Shown here: in pieces, positions 54,949 through 64,000 of the stretch | How positions within the stretch are numbered: the stretch's first letter is position 1 | Layout of the letters: every line of letters starts with the position of its first letter | Assembly: GCA_947044405.1 (NCBI GenBank) | Contig: CAMRHE010000021.1 | Span: 6,246,501-6,310,500 of the forward strand | Direction: 5' to 3' | Source: Leptodactylus fallax | Taxonomy: Eukaryota > Chordata > Amphibia > Anura > Leptodactylidae | Length of the DNA stretch: 64,000 nucleotides | The notes under the pieces: generated by a model | The model's database searches: none | Told to the model about the DNA's origin: nothing | What the model saw: only the letters and a program-made list of their open reading frames with translations | Translations under genes and position numbers: made by a program

Positions 54949-55020
54949 GACCCCTGAGTATAATAGCAGTTTTGGTTTGGCCATGTTCGGTCAGAACGAA
55001 ACTGCCAGGTGAACCTTGCA
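54949..55020 (-). repeat. Relic of the hAT element's internal block
   Basis: CTGAAGAGACCCCTGAGTATAATAGCAGTTT followed by a CCATGTTCGGTCAGAACGAAACTG motif parallels, in opposite order, the GTTTTGATCGG...GAAACTGC...GTCTCTTCAGACCCC block of 52128-53529. Confidence 0.45.
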
Positions 55021-55542
55021 TGGTTCACCCAACACATACTTAGGTCACGCCCCTTTTAAACTAAGTCGCCATTATTTGGAGGTAAAATGCCCAATTAATC
55101 ACAGTTTTGATCGCCCAGCCCTACTCTTCAGTCATGTGGATGCATTTTGAAAGTTGTTTTCCTGCAATCTCTTGTTCTTAAGTATATGTAATAAACTTTC
55201 TTTTATGATAGTCTGATATTAAGTGTAACTGGCATTTGCCAGAGAGAGGCTGGAATCACACATGTTTGTGACAGCTTGTCATTCAATAATTTTTTTTTTT
55301 TTCAATATATATTTATAAAATGTACTTTTCTGCTGGATCAACTTCTGGCTTTGACTCAAAAACATTGTGTGATTTCAGCCTAATAGAATTAGAAAATCCA
55401 GGCTTTTGCGAGGTCCTGAGAAACTATAACATTCTGACTTGCCCCACGCAGCCCAGGCATGTTAGGACTTGAATATTCCTCTTAGGTGTAGGTGAATGAG
55501 TCAAATTAGTTGAGTCACAGATTCACAGTACTTACCAGCACA

Positions 55543-55628
55543 ATGGTCTCTAACTGTTGTAAAATTACAATTTCCATTACGGGCTGTAACAATATGCTGG
55601 ACATTTGTAGTTGTGCGATGGTTGGAGA

Positions 55629-55632
<4 letters not shown>
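55543..55632. repeat. Small inverted-repeat element ('TGGTCTCTAAC')
   Basis: CAATGGTCTCTAACTGTTG and GTTGGAGACCAT are inverted. The next segment (CGGCGGTCTCCAATCAGTGG from 55704) resembles another terminus of the same kind of hAT MITE (compare 20274-20385). Boundaries uncertain. Confidence 0.4.
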
Positions 55633-55684
<52 letters not shown>

Positions 55685-55688
55685 ATAT
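55631..55688. repeat. (TA)n(TG)n microsatellite
   Basis: About 20 TA units followed by a short GT run, producing Ile/Tyr repeat ORFs on both strands. Confidence 0.95.
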
Positions 55689-55852
55689 GACTTCAGTGTA
55701 GACCGGCGGTCTCCAATCAGTGGTTTTCCAGCTTCTGTGGAACTACAACTCCCAGTATGGTGCCTCAGGCTTCTGTATAGCAGAGAACTGCAATAGAATA
55801 TAGAAATGTTGAACAGATGCAGAAGTCTAAGAACCATTTAGAAAACTGTTAA

Positions 55853-56080
55853 GGCCCCACAATGCAGAAAAGCTGCTTTTTTTTTTTGTTGTTGCAGTAT
55901 TTTTTTTTTTTTTTTTTTTTTTTAGCCAAAGCCAGGAATGGATTTAGCAGGAGGGAGAAGAATAAGTACTTCCTATATATTTCCCATTCCTTTTGTAGCA
56001 TCTCCTGGGCTTGACTAAAAAAAAACGCAGCAAAATCTGCAACAAAAAAGCAGCTTTTCCACAACGGTGGAGCCTTAGCC
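55853..56080. repeat. GGCC-ended MITE, TAA target duplication
   Basis: Ends GGCCCCACAATGCAGAAAAGC and CTTTTCCACAACGGTGGAGCC TTAGCC; TAA at 55850-55852 and 56081-56083. It contains long A and T runs. Confidence 0.7.
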
Positions 56081-56149
56081 TAAAGGTTGGTTTCAAACTG
56101 TTTCATAGAGAAGCATTTTGGTGTCTATATTATAGTTGTAAGGTACCAC

Positions 56150-56262
56150 AACCATGTGCTTGGTCAGTGTCCTTGCTTTATTGTTAACAGTTAGCACACT
56201 GACCCATTATTTCCTATGGCCCCATACATACACCCATGTATTATCACGGTTCTGTGCAGGAG
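56150..56262. repeat. Interspersed repeat 'GTGTAT-TATGGGGCCATA', copy 3, inverted
   Basis: GCTTGGTCAGTGTCCTTGC, then AGTTAGCACACTGACCCATT and TATGGCCCCATACATACACC: the reverse complement of 47983-48105. Confidence 0.65.
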
Positions 56263-56297
56263 GCAGTGAGCCCTGGGGCAAAACTCAGTACAAGTCA

Positions 56298-56711
56298 GGG
56301 TGGGTTCACACTTGCAGTGGCACTCCATCCGCCGCGAATCCGACCTAAATGTCGGAAAACAGGATAGGCACTGGATAGGGAAAGGTTTGCGACACTTTGC
56401 TTAAAACCCCATTCACTTGAATGAGTTTTTAAAGCAATGTGCAGGTGTTCGCTTACACCCTCTGCGCTACAAAGCTGTTTTTTTCCATCGGGAAACACAG
56501 TCCTGCATGTCTGACCTTTGTTTCCGACGGAAAAAAAAAAAAAGGCTTAGCGGCACAGAGGGTGTAAGCACACACCGGTGCATTGTTTTAAAAACTCATA
56601 GAAACAAATGGGTTTTTAAGCAAAGCGTCGCAAACCTTTCCCTATCCAGTTTTCCGACATTTAGGTCGGATTCATGGCGGATGGAGTGCCACTGCAAGTG
56701 TGAACCCACCC
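56298..56711. mobile_element. Fold-back MITE, near-perfect palindrome
   Basis: GGGTGGGTTCACACTTGCAG TGGCACTCCATCCGCC reads back at the right as GGCGGATGGAGTGCCACTGC AAGTGTGAACCCACCC. TCA flanks both ends (56295-56297, 56712-56714). Interior blocks equal those of 8859-9281. Confidence 0.82.
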
Positions 56712-57199
56712 TCATGTTCCTGTAGCGGTGGCACTAGGAACTGCAGCTATTCACTGGAATAGGAGAAGAGCTGGTTCTGGCTGTATACCTGGTGTATTAC
56801 TTCTGGCAGGTGAAACATCCGGATCCAGGTGTGGGACCTTGGTGGATAGGTCATCAGTATCCAACTTTGTGAGGATCTGGACAACCCCTTCTAATGGTCA
56901 GCCCTTCACCAGTAAAGGTGTGTTAACACGTTTAGTTTTTCAGATTCAGTTTTTGAAGCCACCAGGAATGGAGTGAATAAAAAGTAGCAGCAGCTGTCCT
57001 ATAGATTTACACCCCCTTTATGATCTACATCTGGGTTAGGCTTCAGAAAGGCATCTGACAACCTGAACGTGTAAACACACCCTAATCTATATGTTCTCCA
57101 ATCCAGTTTAACTATTAGTGTAATTTTTAACCAGCTAACTATAGCAGGACCGATCAGAGGACATGTGCCCTGACAGCCTACCCTTACATAGTTCACGTC

Positions 57200-57457
57200 G
57201 CTCCTCACACGTCATGACAAGGGCAACGTACAGGCAGCATGTACTATGCCAGCAGGTAAGATGGCTCCGGTGGGCGGCTTAATTTGCGGAAAATAGTATA
57301 CGCAAGGTGGGCGAGGTTATTTTATTGGATTGGCAGCGCAAGTGTCAGCCTCTACGTGATTGGCTGAGCGAAGCTTACTGTCATTCGACTAGGGGGCGAA
57401 GACGCCACGGATTGGCTGGACGCCTGTTGGCTGTCAGTCGTTCTGCAAGCCGTGGAA
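57200..57457 (+). promoter_or_regulatory. PHLPP2: PHLPP2 promoter / 5' UTR with four inverted CCAAT boxes
   Basis: CpG density rises sharply compared with flanking DNA. ATTGG (inverted CCAAT, NF-Y type) occurs at 57324-57328, 57329-57333, 57359-57363 and 57411-57415, two of them as ATTGGCTG. A YY1-like AAGATGGCTCC lies near 57259. There is no TATA box. This is the expected form of a housekeeping promoter. The transcription start cannot be fixed from sequence alone. Confidence 0.65.
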
Positions 57458-57571
57458 ATGGACGGCCAGACACCGGGTCCGGTCTTAGGACCCAACGGGG
57501 AAGGAGGGCCCGGGCCTGAACCCAACCGGCCCAATACCAGCACACGGGGAGCAGCAGTTCGAGTGCTTAAG
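57458..57571 (+). CDS. PHLPP2: PHLPP2 exon 1 (38 codons, Gly/Pro-rich)
   Basis: Starts [17 protein letters not shown] and ends AAVRVLK before the donor GTGGGC, phase 0, in frame with exon 2. Either a translated N-terminal extension or, if translation starts at 60284, 5' UTR. Confidence 0.6.
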
Positions 57572-57938
57572 GTGGGCGTCTGTCATAAGGTGCTGATCGA
57601 TTGCATGAACTATCTGATGGAGAGCAGTGGTGTGGTGATATATAATGGCAATAGCTTGTGCTCAGAGATACCACCCCGTCTAGTTCTATAGCGCCCCCTA
57701 CTGATATAGAGGTGTATTGTGGTCTGCAGGTACCTGTTCTATGCTAGATACCTGTACAGTATGTGCATTTATGGTCCCTGTATACTTCCCTGTATATACC
57801 GGTGTCTCCTCTGTAGACCTCCATGTGTATATTGTATATACGGGTGCCTCCTCTATATACTTCCATGTATATATACATGCCTCCTTTATAGACCTCCATG
57901 TGTATACTATGCATACAGGTGTCTCTTATATAGACCTC

Positions 57939-57977
<39 letters not shown>

Positions 57978-58325
57978 GTGCTTACAGGTGTTTTCTCTAT
58001 AGACTTCCATGTGTATATTGTATATGCAGGTGCCTCCTTTTATAGACCTCCATGTATATATTGAATATATATAGGTGTCTCCTCTATAGACCTCCATGTA
58101 TATATTGTATATGGAGGTGCCTACTTTGTAGACCTTCATTTGTATATTGTTTATTCAGGTGCCTCAATAATGTATCTCATTAGCTTTTTATTTCCCTATA
58201 CAGTGGATATGTCATGTATTATTCATACCTATATCCAGATGTAGTTATTATTAGGGGCATACATTGATGCCAATTACATCCTGTTCTTTTATTTTACAGT
58301 GTCTTATTAATGCCCTCTCTACATG

Positions 58326-58372
<47 letters not shown>

Positions 58373-61300
58373 ATATATATTACTATAGTGCTTCTCTTTG
58401 CATTCTATGCATGTACTGCAGTTTCTTTTTACTGTATACTGCTATTATCTGAATGACATTCACTGGAATACAGTAATATCTCGTACATTCGCGAGGTTAG
58501 GGTCCAGAACCGGTCGCGGATCGCGAGGAATCGCGAATGTTTGGTACAAGCAATTAGAAGCGCTTACAATGCCGATTTCTAATGTTTAACCCCTAAATAT
58601 CAATAAACTTTACCCTATATACAGTACTGTATATTAATACATTCATTCATTTTTCTTATACACTCACAGTAAAATGAAACTAATTACCGGGTACGTAACG
58701 AACAGGACGCTACTACCCAATAGCGAAGGTGTTTTTTTTTTTTAAATTTCACAGATCTGAGAAAAAAGAGCAAAATCTATATATGTTAGTTGCCAAAAAA
58801 ATATCGCGAATCTGTGAATTCGCAAATTCGGAAACGCAAGTGTACGAGGTATTACTGTAATCATTCGTAAACAGAATAGAGACCACTATTTATTCTAGCT
58901 AACTGTCAGAAGCTACTATCTGTTATAAAATGATCCTTGCCTGCTAGCAAGCTGACAGGAAATAACCGTAATCAGACATTGCTCAAGAATATAACTACTA
59001 TAATACTGCCCCTATGGACAAGAATATGGCTAATATAGTACTGCCCAATTGACAAGGGTATAACTGTTACAATAATACTCCTTGTGGACAAGAATATAAC
59101 TTCTATAATACTGCTCCTCATGGACAAGAATAAATCTACTATAATACTGCTTCTTATGGATAATAATATAAATACTAAATTCTTGTCCATAAGGAGTAGT
59201 AGTATAACTGCTATAATATTGCATTTTGTGACAACATTTTAAAATGGGGTGTGTCATGCCCCCGAGGGATGATGTAACCTGAAAATTTTCATGGCACACA
59301 CTGCATGTCGGCCTTTTGGTTTATCTTATTCAAATGTTGGCAAGTAGTGGCATAACTAGTATAATATTGCCCCCTATGTACAAGATATGATTACTATAAT
59401 ATTGCCCGATATAGACAAGGACATAGTTACTATAATACTGCCCTTGTGTACAAGAATATCAGTATTACAATATTGCTTCCTCAGTGCAAGAATATAGCTA
59501 AAAAAAACTTCTGTCCCTAATGGACAATGGTATAGCTATTAGACAAGAATAAAACTACTATAGAACTGCCTCTTATGGGAAACAATATAACTATAATTAT
59601 GCCTTTTATGGACAAGAAGATAGCTACTACAATCCTGCCACCATTTGACAGGAATATAGCAAATATAATACTGCTCCTTATATACAAGAATATAACTGCT
59701 ATAATACTGCCTCCCATGTACAAGTATGTAACTGCTATAATACTACCTCCTATGTACACGAATACAACTACTATAATATTGTCCTTTATGCACAAGAATA
59801 TACTGTGAGTACTACAGTGTGGTCCTTATGTACAGTACCTGAATATAGCTACTATAATACTACCCCCCTGCGGACAAGAATATAACTACTAAAATACTGC
59901 CTCCTATGGACAGGAATAGATCTACTATAATACTGCTCATTTGGACCAGAACATCAGTACTATAGAATGAGGAGATACATCACAGGGCATTCTATAGCTG
60001 CAATAACTTAACTTAAGTTTTCTTGTAAAATATTTTATTCACCCTGATGCTGAAGTAGAAGTTTCTTAAAACAAGTATGTGTAGTGTACAGAGGCAGTCT
60101 TATTTATAGTAAATAATATTGCGTGCAGTGCAGCCAGCAGAGGGAGCTCTCAGAAGAGCAGTAAGCACACATTCTGCCAAGCATTATGTATATTATATGT
60201 CTTCTGCATTGCTTAAAAGGGTAGATTTGTTTTAATCTCTTTTTTTTCCCTATTTTTTTCTTTGTTTTTTTAAATAGAGAAACATGAAACGTAGTGGGAG
60301 TAAAAATTGTTTGAGTCAGAGGTGCTGTTTGGGATCGCGAGAAAAAGACTGGCTGAGGGAAGACCCCAACAGGGGATGTGTTTATGTCTATGGAACAGAC
60401 CACACTTCCTCCATTTCTGATCTCCATGTGGTGCTCTGCACTGTGGACACAACTGCCTCAGAGATCCTGCTTAGTGAAGGGACGGAGAACCTATATGTAC
60501 AGCTCAATGGAGACCTGGTCAGGTAATAAGACTGGTTACTATTGGTGTGTGGTTAGTCTAAAGTGATCATACATGCTGAAAAAAATCCATGTATATCTTT
60601 TACCGCGGAACATGCAGTAGAATCTGAGGCTCTGGTTTATTTCTAGGTTTGTCGTTTTTACTGCCATGGGTGTACACAATGTTTAGTCTTATTGAATGGT
60701 CCTAATATGTGTGCTGCCAACCACCATTCTTTGAGGGCTGACATTGCAGCAATGGAAAAAAATGTAATTGTGCAAATGATGATTTCCAATTGAAAACGAT
60801 GGGGCATTATCTTGGGCATCGTTTGAAGCAGTTTTTGCATGCTAAATTCACCAAAATCCATGTCAAAGAAACTGTGTGAACATACCTTCACAATAGCTAA
60901 ATTTCTACTGACTGTTTAGTGATGGCCTGAGCTTGATGTCTTGTAGGCATAATACAGACAAAAGAGTGGGAAGCGGTTAGAAATAACGTTTCTTACAGAC
61001 GACCTGTCTGTTCCTGTAGTGTAAAAACCTCCCATTGAATTGAATGGACATTGTGTAATTCTTCATTATTCCTGTGGTGGTGCTGCAGGAAAGTTGAACA
61101 CTTACTGCCAGCTTTACAGTGTCGCCGCAGGGGAGACACTTTGTGAATAATTTATTTTCATACTAACAAGCGACTAACTGAAACAAAGACTATTATCAGA
61201 GTGGAGAGCGCTTACAGAGGGTACTGTTTCTCTCTAGGAAACCCATTCTCTCCTTTCCTACATTACACAGCCCTTTGATTTTATTATTAGTTTTGTATTA

Positions 61301-62556
61301 CTTTATTTCCCCTATGTAATCACTGCAGGAAAATTGAACATTTGCTGCTGCAGCATGGCAGACCTGTATGACAACCAGTATAGCCACTACTATGACCTCC
61401 ACTAAGGTTGTAACCTCACTTTCTCACGATCGCAGTAGAGCTTTTTCCTCCCCTATTCAGTTTACACCGGCTTGTGTAATTAGGCCAATGCAAACGAGTG
61501 TCGATAAACTTGTTTCTCTTTGATCGACACTTCTGAAGATCTATCTAATACAGCCTTTAGTTTTCAAAAATCCTAAACCTCTGTTTAGTCCTAACTCTTA
61601 CTGTATATACCCTTAGTATCTTCAGGCTATGCTTCTGTCCATATGTGAGCTACTGTGATTGAACTACACCATGAATAAGATCTAGTGATGGCTTAGGACT
61701 CTCTTAGTATCTCATATATTTGGCACAGGACTGTGACCGTTAACATTGCCCTGTGCAAATATTGAAAGACTCGGCTCATTTGTCTTGAGATTATGTTGCA
61801 CTTAGATAAATCTGTTTAATCATTAGATTGACTTCCTGTACAGAGGCTCATTATGCAATGACGGGCATGGGGCATGAGAAGGGGCAGGTTTTGAAGAATG
61901 CTTTGGCTGTTCAGTTGCATTTTTCTTTTGGAGTGTGTAGAAGAACATCTTCTGTCTCCTTCCTGTTGTTCCTCCCTGTCCAGCCCCTATGCTTTACACT
62001 GCAATTCTGCTCATCCAGGTTGACTACTGTGTATGAATATCATGAGATGAATTCAGTTAGCACAAAGCCAGAATTCTTATACGTTATAAGGATAATAAGC
62101 CACAAGTGAGAATAATTTGATTAGCGTTACTGTGTACATGTATACATGGTTGTCACAAGATAAAGTGGTAGTTATTGGGTCAGGGATCCAACAGGACTTG
62201 CTGTCAGTCTATTCAGTGCAGAACACTACTATTGCCACATCCCCCCATATGAAACCTCTGATAACAGAGAACAATAGGTTGCATTCATTTGCACATAAAA
62301 TGAACATTTTTAGGTTTAGTGCCTTTGGCTTTTCATCATGTGTCCTAGACGTAATCCTCATCATATAAGCTATACTCTGCAGTATATCACGCGACTTTGT
62401 CTTATGTGTTTTTGTTTTTCAGGAGGTTAGAACCTCAAGAGCGACCTCTGCACATGATATACAAGTACTTGCATGATCTGGGATTTCGAGACGCTACTCG
62501 GATCCAGGAGGAGGCTGCCCACGCTGATCTTAGCTGCATGATTCGATTTTATAATG
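57458..62556 (+). CDS. PHLPP2: PHLPP2 (PH domain leucine-rich repeat protein phosphatase 2), 5' three coding exons, partial
   Basis: PHLPP2 is a PP2C-type phosphatase that dephosphorylates the hydrophobic motif of Akt and PKC. Its architecture is an N-terminal Ras-association-like region, a PH domain, leucine-rich repeats and a PP2C domain. Three exons give 164 codons plus one base. Exon 2 contains [14 protein letters not shown]...[14 protein letters not shown] and exon 3 [20 protein letters not shown], matching the N terminus of vertebrate PHLPP2. The PH, LRR and phosphatase exons lie beyond the right edge. ATG 57458 has a strong context (GAAATGG) and the first in-frame stop upstream is TGA 57365. 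The alternative start is Met at 60284, which corresponds to the usual vertebrate N terminus. Order and strand relative to AP1G1 match human. Confidence 0.93.
57765..58160. repeat. Minisatellite in PHLPP2 intron 1
   Basis: About seven drifting copies of a roughly 55-65 bp unit containing GGTGTCTCCTCTATAGACCT then CCATGTGTATATTGTATAT. It includes a (TATC)n run at 57941-57976 and yields repeat-peptide ORFs. Confidence 0.85.
57941..57976. repeat. (TATC)n microsatellite
   Basis: About nine ATCT units. Confidence 0.95.
58335..58380. repeat. (TA)n microsatellite
   Basis: About 20 TA units broken by one GTG, inside PHLPP2 intron 1. Confidence 0.95.
58471..58857. mobile_element. Pogo/Tigger-like non-autonomous element
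   Basis: Ends CAGTAATATCTCGTACATTCGCG and CGCAAGTGTACGAGGTATTACTG are inverted, with TA at both flanks (58469-58470, 58858-58859). The TIR resembles the CAGTATACCTCG-type ends of Tigger elements. Length 387 bp, no transposase. Superfamily inferred. Confidence 0.75.
58975..59965. repeat. Degenerate tandem repeat, ~36-bp unit
   Basis: About 25 drifting copies of ACTACTATAATACTGCCCC then TATGGACAAGAATATA. Both strands give long repeat ORFs (for example Ile/Val-rich on the minus strand) that are not genes. Confidence 0.88.
60278..60522 (+). CDS. PHLPP2: PHLPP2 exon 2
   Basis: Acceptor TTTTAAATAG after a T-rich tract. Codons RN then [14 protein letters not shown]. Includes [20 protein letters not shown] and [10 protein letters not shown], donor GTAATA, phase 2. 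A poly-Ser/Thr stretch of the mammalian protein is shorter here (HTSSIS). Confidence 0.95.
62423..62556 (+). CDS. PHLPP2: PHLPP2 exon 3
   Basis: [20 protein letters not shown] to [10 protein letters not shown] plus one base; acceptor TTTTTCAG, donor GTAGGT. The next exon, expected to open the PH-domain region, is not in the window. Confidence 0.95.
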
Positions 62557-62796
62557 GTAGGTTGGTTAAACCTCCTTTGAAAACCCTACTGATTCCATAA
62601 AGTGGGATGGTCCTCTGTTTGGGACCTTCTTCTCTAGAAGCAGAAATGTGATCCTCTACACTCCTGGTGCACTAAACAGACAGTCCTACTTTGAAGTACA
62701 GGACTTCTAACTAGTATGGTCACCATTACAGTTGCATTAATGGTTGTCATCTCTCTTTCCATGCTTCTGAATGGTTCCTCTGCTCTATTCATTTAA

Positions 62797-63196
62797 AGAG
62801 GTTGTCTTGCCCCAAATCAATTTTTCTTATTGATGACCTATCCACTGGATTGGTCATGAGTATGTGATGTTTGGGGATCTGACACCCAAACCCTGCACTG
62901 AAAGCTACAGCATTAAAAGTGGTGCAAATGCAGGTTCTTCTATTAAAATAATAGAAATGGTGCTGCACTTCCACAGAACAGCCACTATGCATTGAACGGG
63001 TATGCACTGTACCTCCTTTTACTTGAATAAGAGATCCTGCACATGCTTCCCAGCCACTCCTATAGCTACTAGAGCCCAGACGTTGCTGGAGCAAGCTCAT
63101 CTTTTCGGGGTCCAGGTGTCAGACCCCCACAGATCACATACTCATGATCTATCCTGTGGATAGGTCATCAGTATGACATATTGACTTACATCTCCT
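62797..63196. mobile_element. TTAA-flanked fold-back element
   Basis: TTAA at 62793-62796 and 63197-63200. GATGACCTATCCACTGGAT and ATCCTGTGGATAGGTCATC are complementary arms, as are TATGTGATGTTTGGGGATCTGA and its right partner. Lies in PHLPP2 intron 3. Confidence 0.75.
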
Positions 63197-63545
63197 TTAA
63201 TTTATCACTTTTGTTTAAGTCTTATTGCTGACGGTGTGGTTGAAAAACATGCAGCTATTATGGCCATAAGCCCTCAGCCTTACTGTCCTTATGACTGGCG
63301 GCAGATGAAGAAGCAATGCAGCAGTTCAGGTTTATGAACTTTTTTTTTTTTAAGTAGGTACAAGTTTGAAGTGCTGTTCCTATGCACTATATACAGTATG
63401 GAAAATATCAAATAGTGTGGCTTGTCCGTTTTCTGAAAAATTTCAACAGCCTATCAGTTGTTGGCGTTATATAATTTCTGAAGATTTTATGGGCTGAAGG
63501 ATTGTCACACCCTTATGGTACACTTCACTGTGTTACAATCTAATC

Positions 63546-63739
63546 CAGAGGTTCCTAAACTTTTTTTTTCTCATAGACCACTTTCAAAATTTTACTGGTT
63601 TCGGTGGACCTCCTGCTGCTACATTTCTACCATATTCCCAAAACTCGTCAAAAAATGTGAAAATTAGATCTAATGTAGACCCCCGTCGAGTCTCCCGTGG
63701 ACCCCTGGGGGTCCACCTGGACCACTTTGGGAATCACTG
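63546..63739. mobile_element. hAT-type MITE, 8-bp duplication
   Basis: Ends CAGAGGTTCCTAAAC and TTTGGGAATCACTG inverted; octamers ATCTAATC (63538-63545) and GTCTAATC (63740-63747). It contains the GACCACTTT/GTGGACC pattern. 194 bp, non-coding. Confidence 0.82.
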
Positions 63740-63894
63740 GTCTAATCCATTTCCGAAGGAATGTTGTACAGAATACTGCTAAAACTGAGATTTTTAACCA
63801 CAAATTATATTTTGATAGGATTTTCATAAAATTAAAATAAAGGAATGTGGTAAGAAGTAGTGGAACGATGTAAAATCAGGCAATGTCCTGTAAC

Positions 63895-64000
63895 CAGGGC
63901 TGTGGAGTCGTAGTCGTGGAGTCGGAGTTGGAGTCGGTGCCTATTTTGGTGGAGTCGGTATAAAATGGACCGACTCCGACTCCCAAAATATATAATAAAT
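63895..64000. repeat. hAT-like 'CAGGGCTGTGGAGTCG' repeat, cut by the window edge
   Basis: CAGGGCTGTGGAGTCGTAGTC with repeated GGAGTCGG and the inverted CCGACTCCGACTCC. Known as an abundant aquatic-vertebrate repeat with hAT-like ends; the right end is outside the window. Confidence 0.7.

Noticed and set aside
57717..58064. 115-residue Tyr/Ile/Val-rich ORF in PHLPP2 intron 1
   Set aside because: Translation of a minisatellite plus (TATC)n; all frames are open because the unit lacks stops.
59517..59795. Hydrophobic minus-strand ORF resembling a membrane protein
   Set aside because: Product of the 36-bp tandem array; the peptide simply repeats with the unit.

Overview
The window is vertebrate nuclear DNA. 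It is AT-leaning, rich in repeats and has long introns. Two neighbouring protein genes on the + strand are recognisable: AP1G1 (adaptor complex AP-1 gamma-1 subunit, complete coding sequence) and the 5' end of PHLPP2 (PH-domain leucine-rich-repeat phosphatase 2). From memory, human chromosome 16q22 has the same head-to-tail order. The repeat content suggests an amphibian, most likely a frog: many fold-back elements with TTAA or TWA target duplications, Tc1, hAT and pogo-like DNA transposons, and a DIRS retrotransposon. The species assignment is inference.

Layout. 1-32214 has no recognisable exon and is probably the long first intron of AP1G1 and/or upstream DNA. It holds a nearly intact Tc1-like transposon (6177-7823) whose transposase has two frameshifts. 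It also holds many short inverted-repeat elements and a nested pair: a hAT-type element (21718-28291) split by a 5.9-kb DIRS-like retrotransposon (21813-27705). The DIRS copy keeps its inverted terminal repeats, its internal complementary region and decayed gag, RT/RNase H and tyrosine-recombinase remnants.

32218-50189 carries the 22 constitutive coding exons of AP1G1 (815 codons plus stop) and a candidate 9-nt microexon (38566-38574) that would add Asn-Glu-Lys. The intron at 41846-42143 contains a box C/D snoRNA. Its D' guide is complementary to 5.8S rRNA around U14, which identifies it as SNORD71. The 3' UTR runs to about 51.82 kb.

51.8-57.2 kb is intergenic and includes a 1.4-kb hAT-type element built around a minisatellite. 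PHLPP2 starts at about 57.4 kb behind a promoter with four inverted CCAAT boxes. Three coding exons are present and the gene continues past the right edge. Its first exon opens an in-frame N-terminal extension ahead of the methionine that matches the usual vertebrate start.

AP1G1 makes the large gamma subunit of the trans-Golgi/endosome clathrin adaptor, and SNORD71 rides in its intron to guide rRNA methylation. PHLPP2 is a separate signalling phosphatase of Akt/PKC. The two protein genes are neighbours through synteny, with no evidence of shared function.
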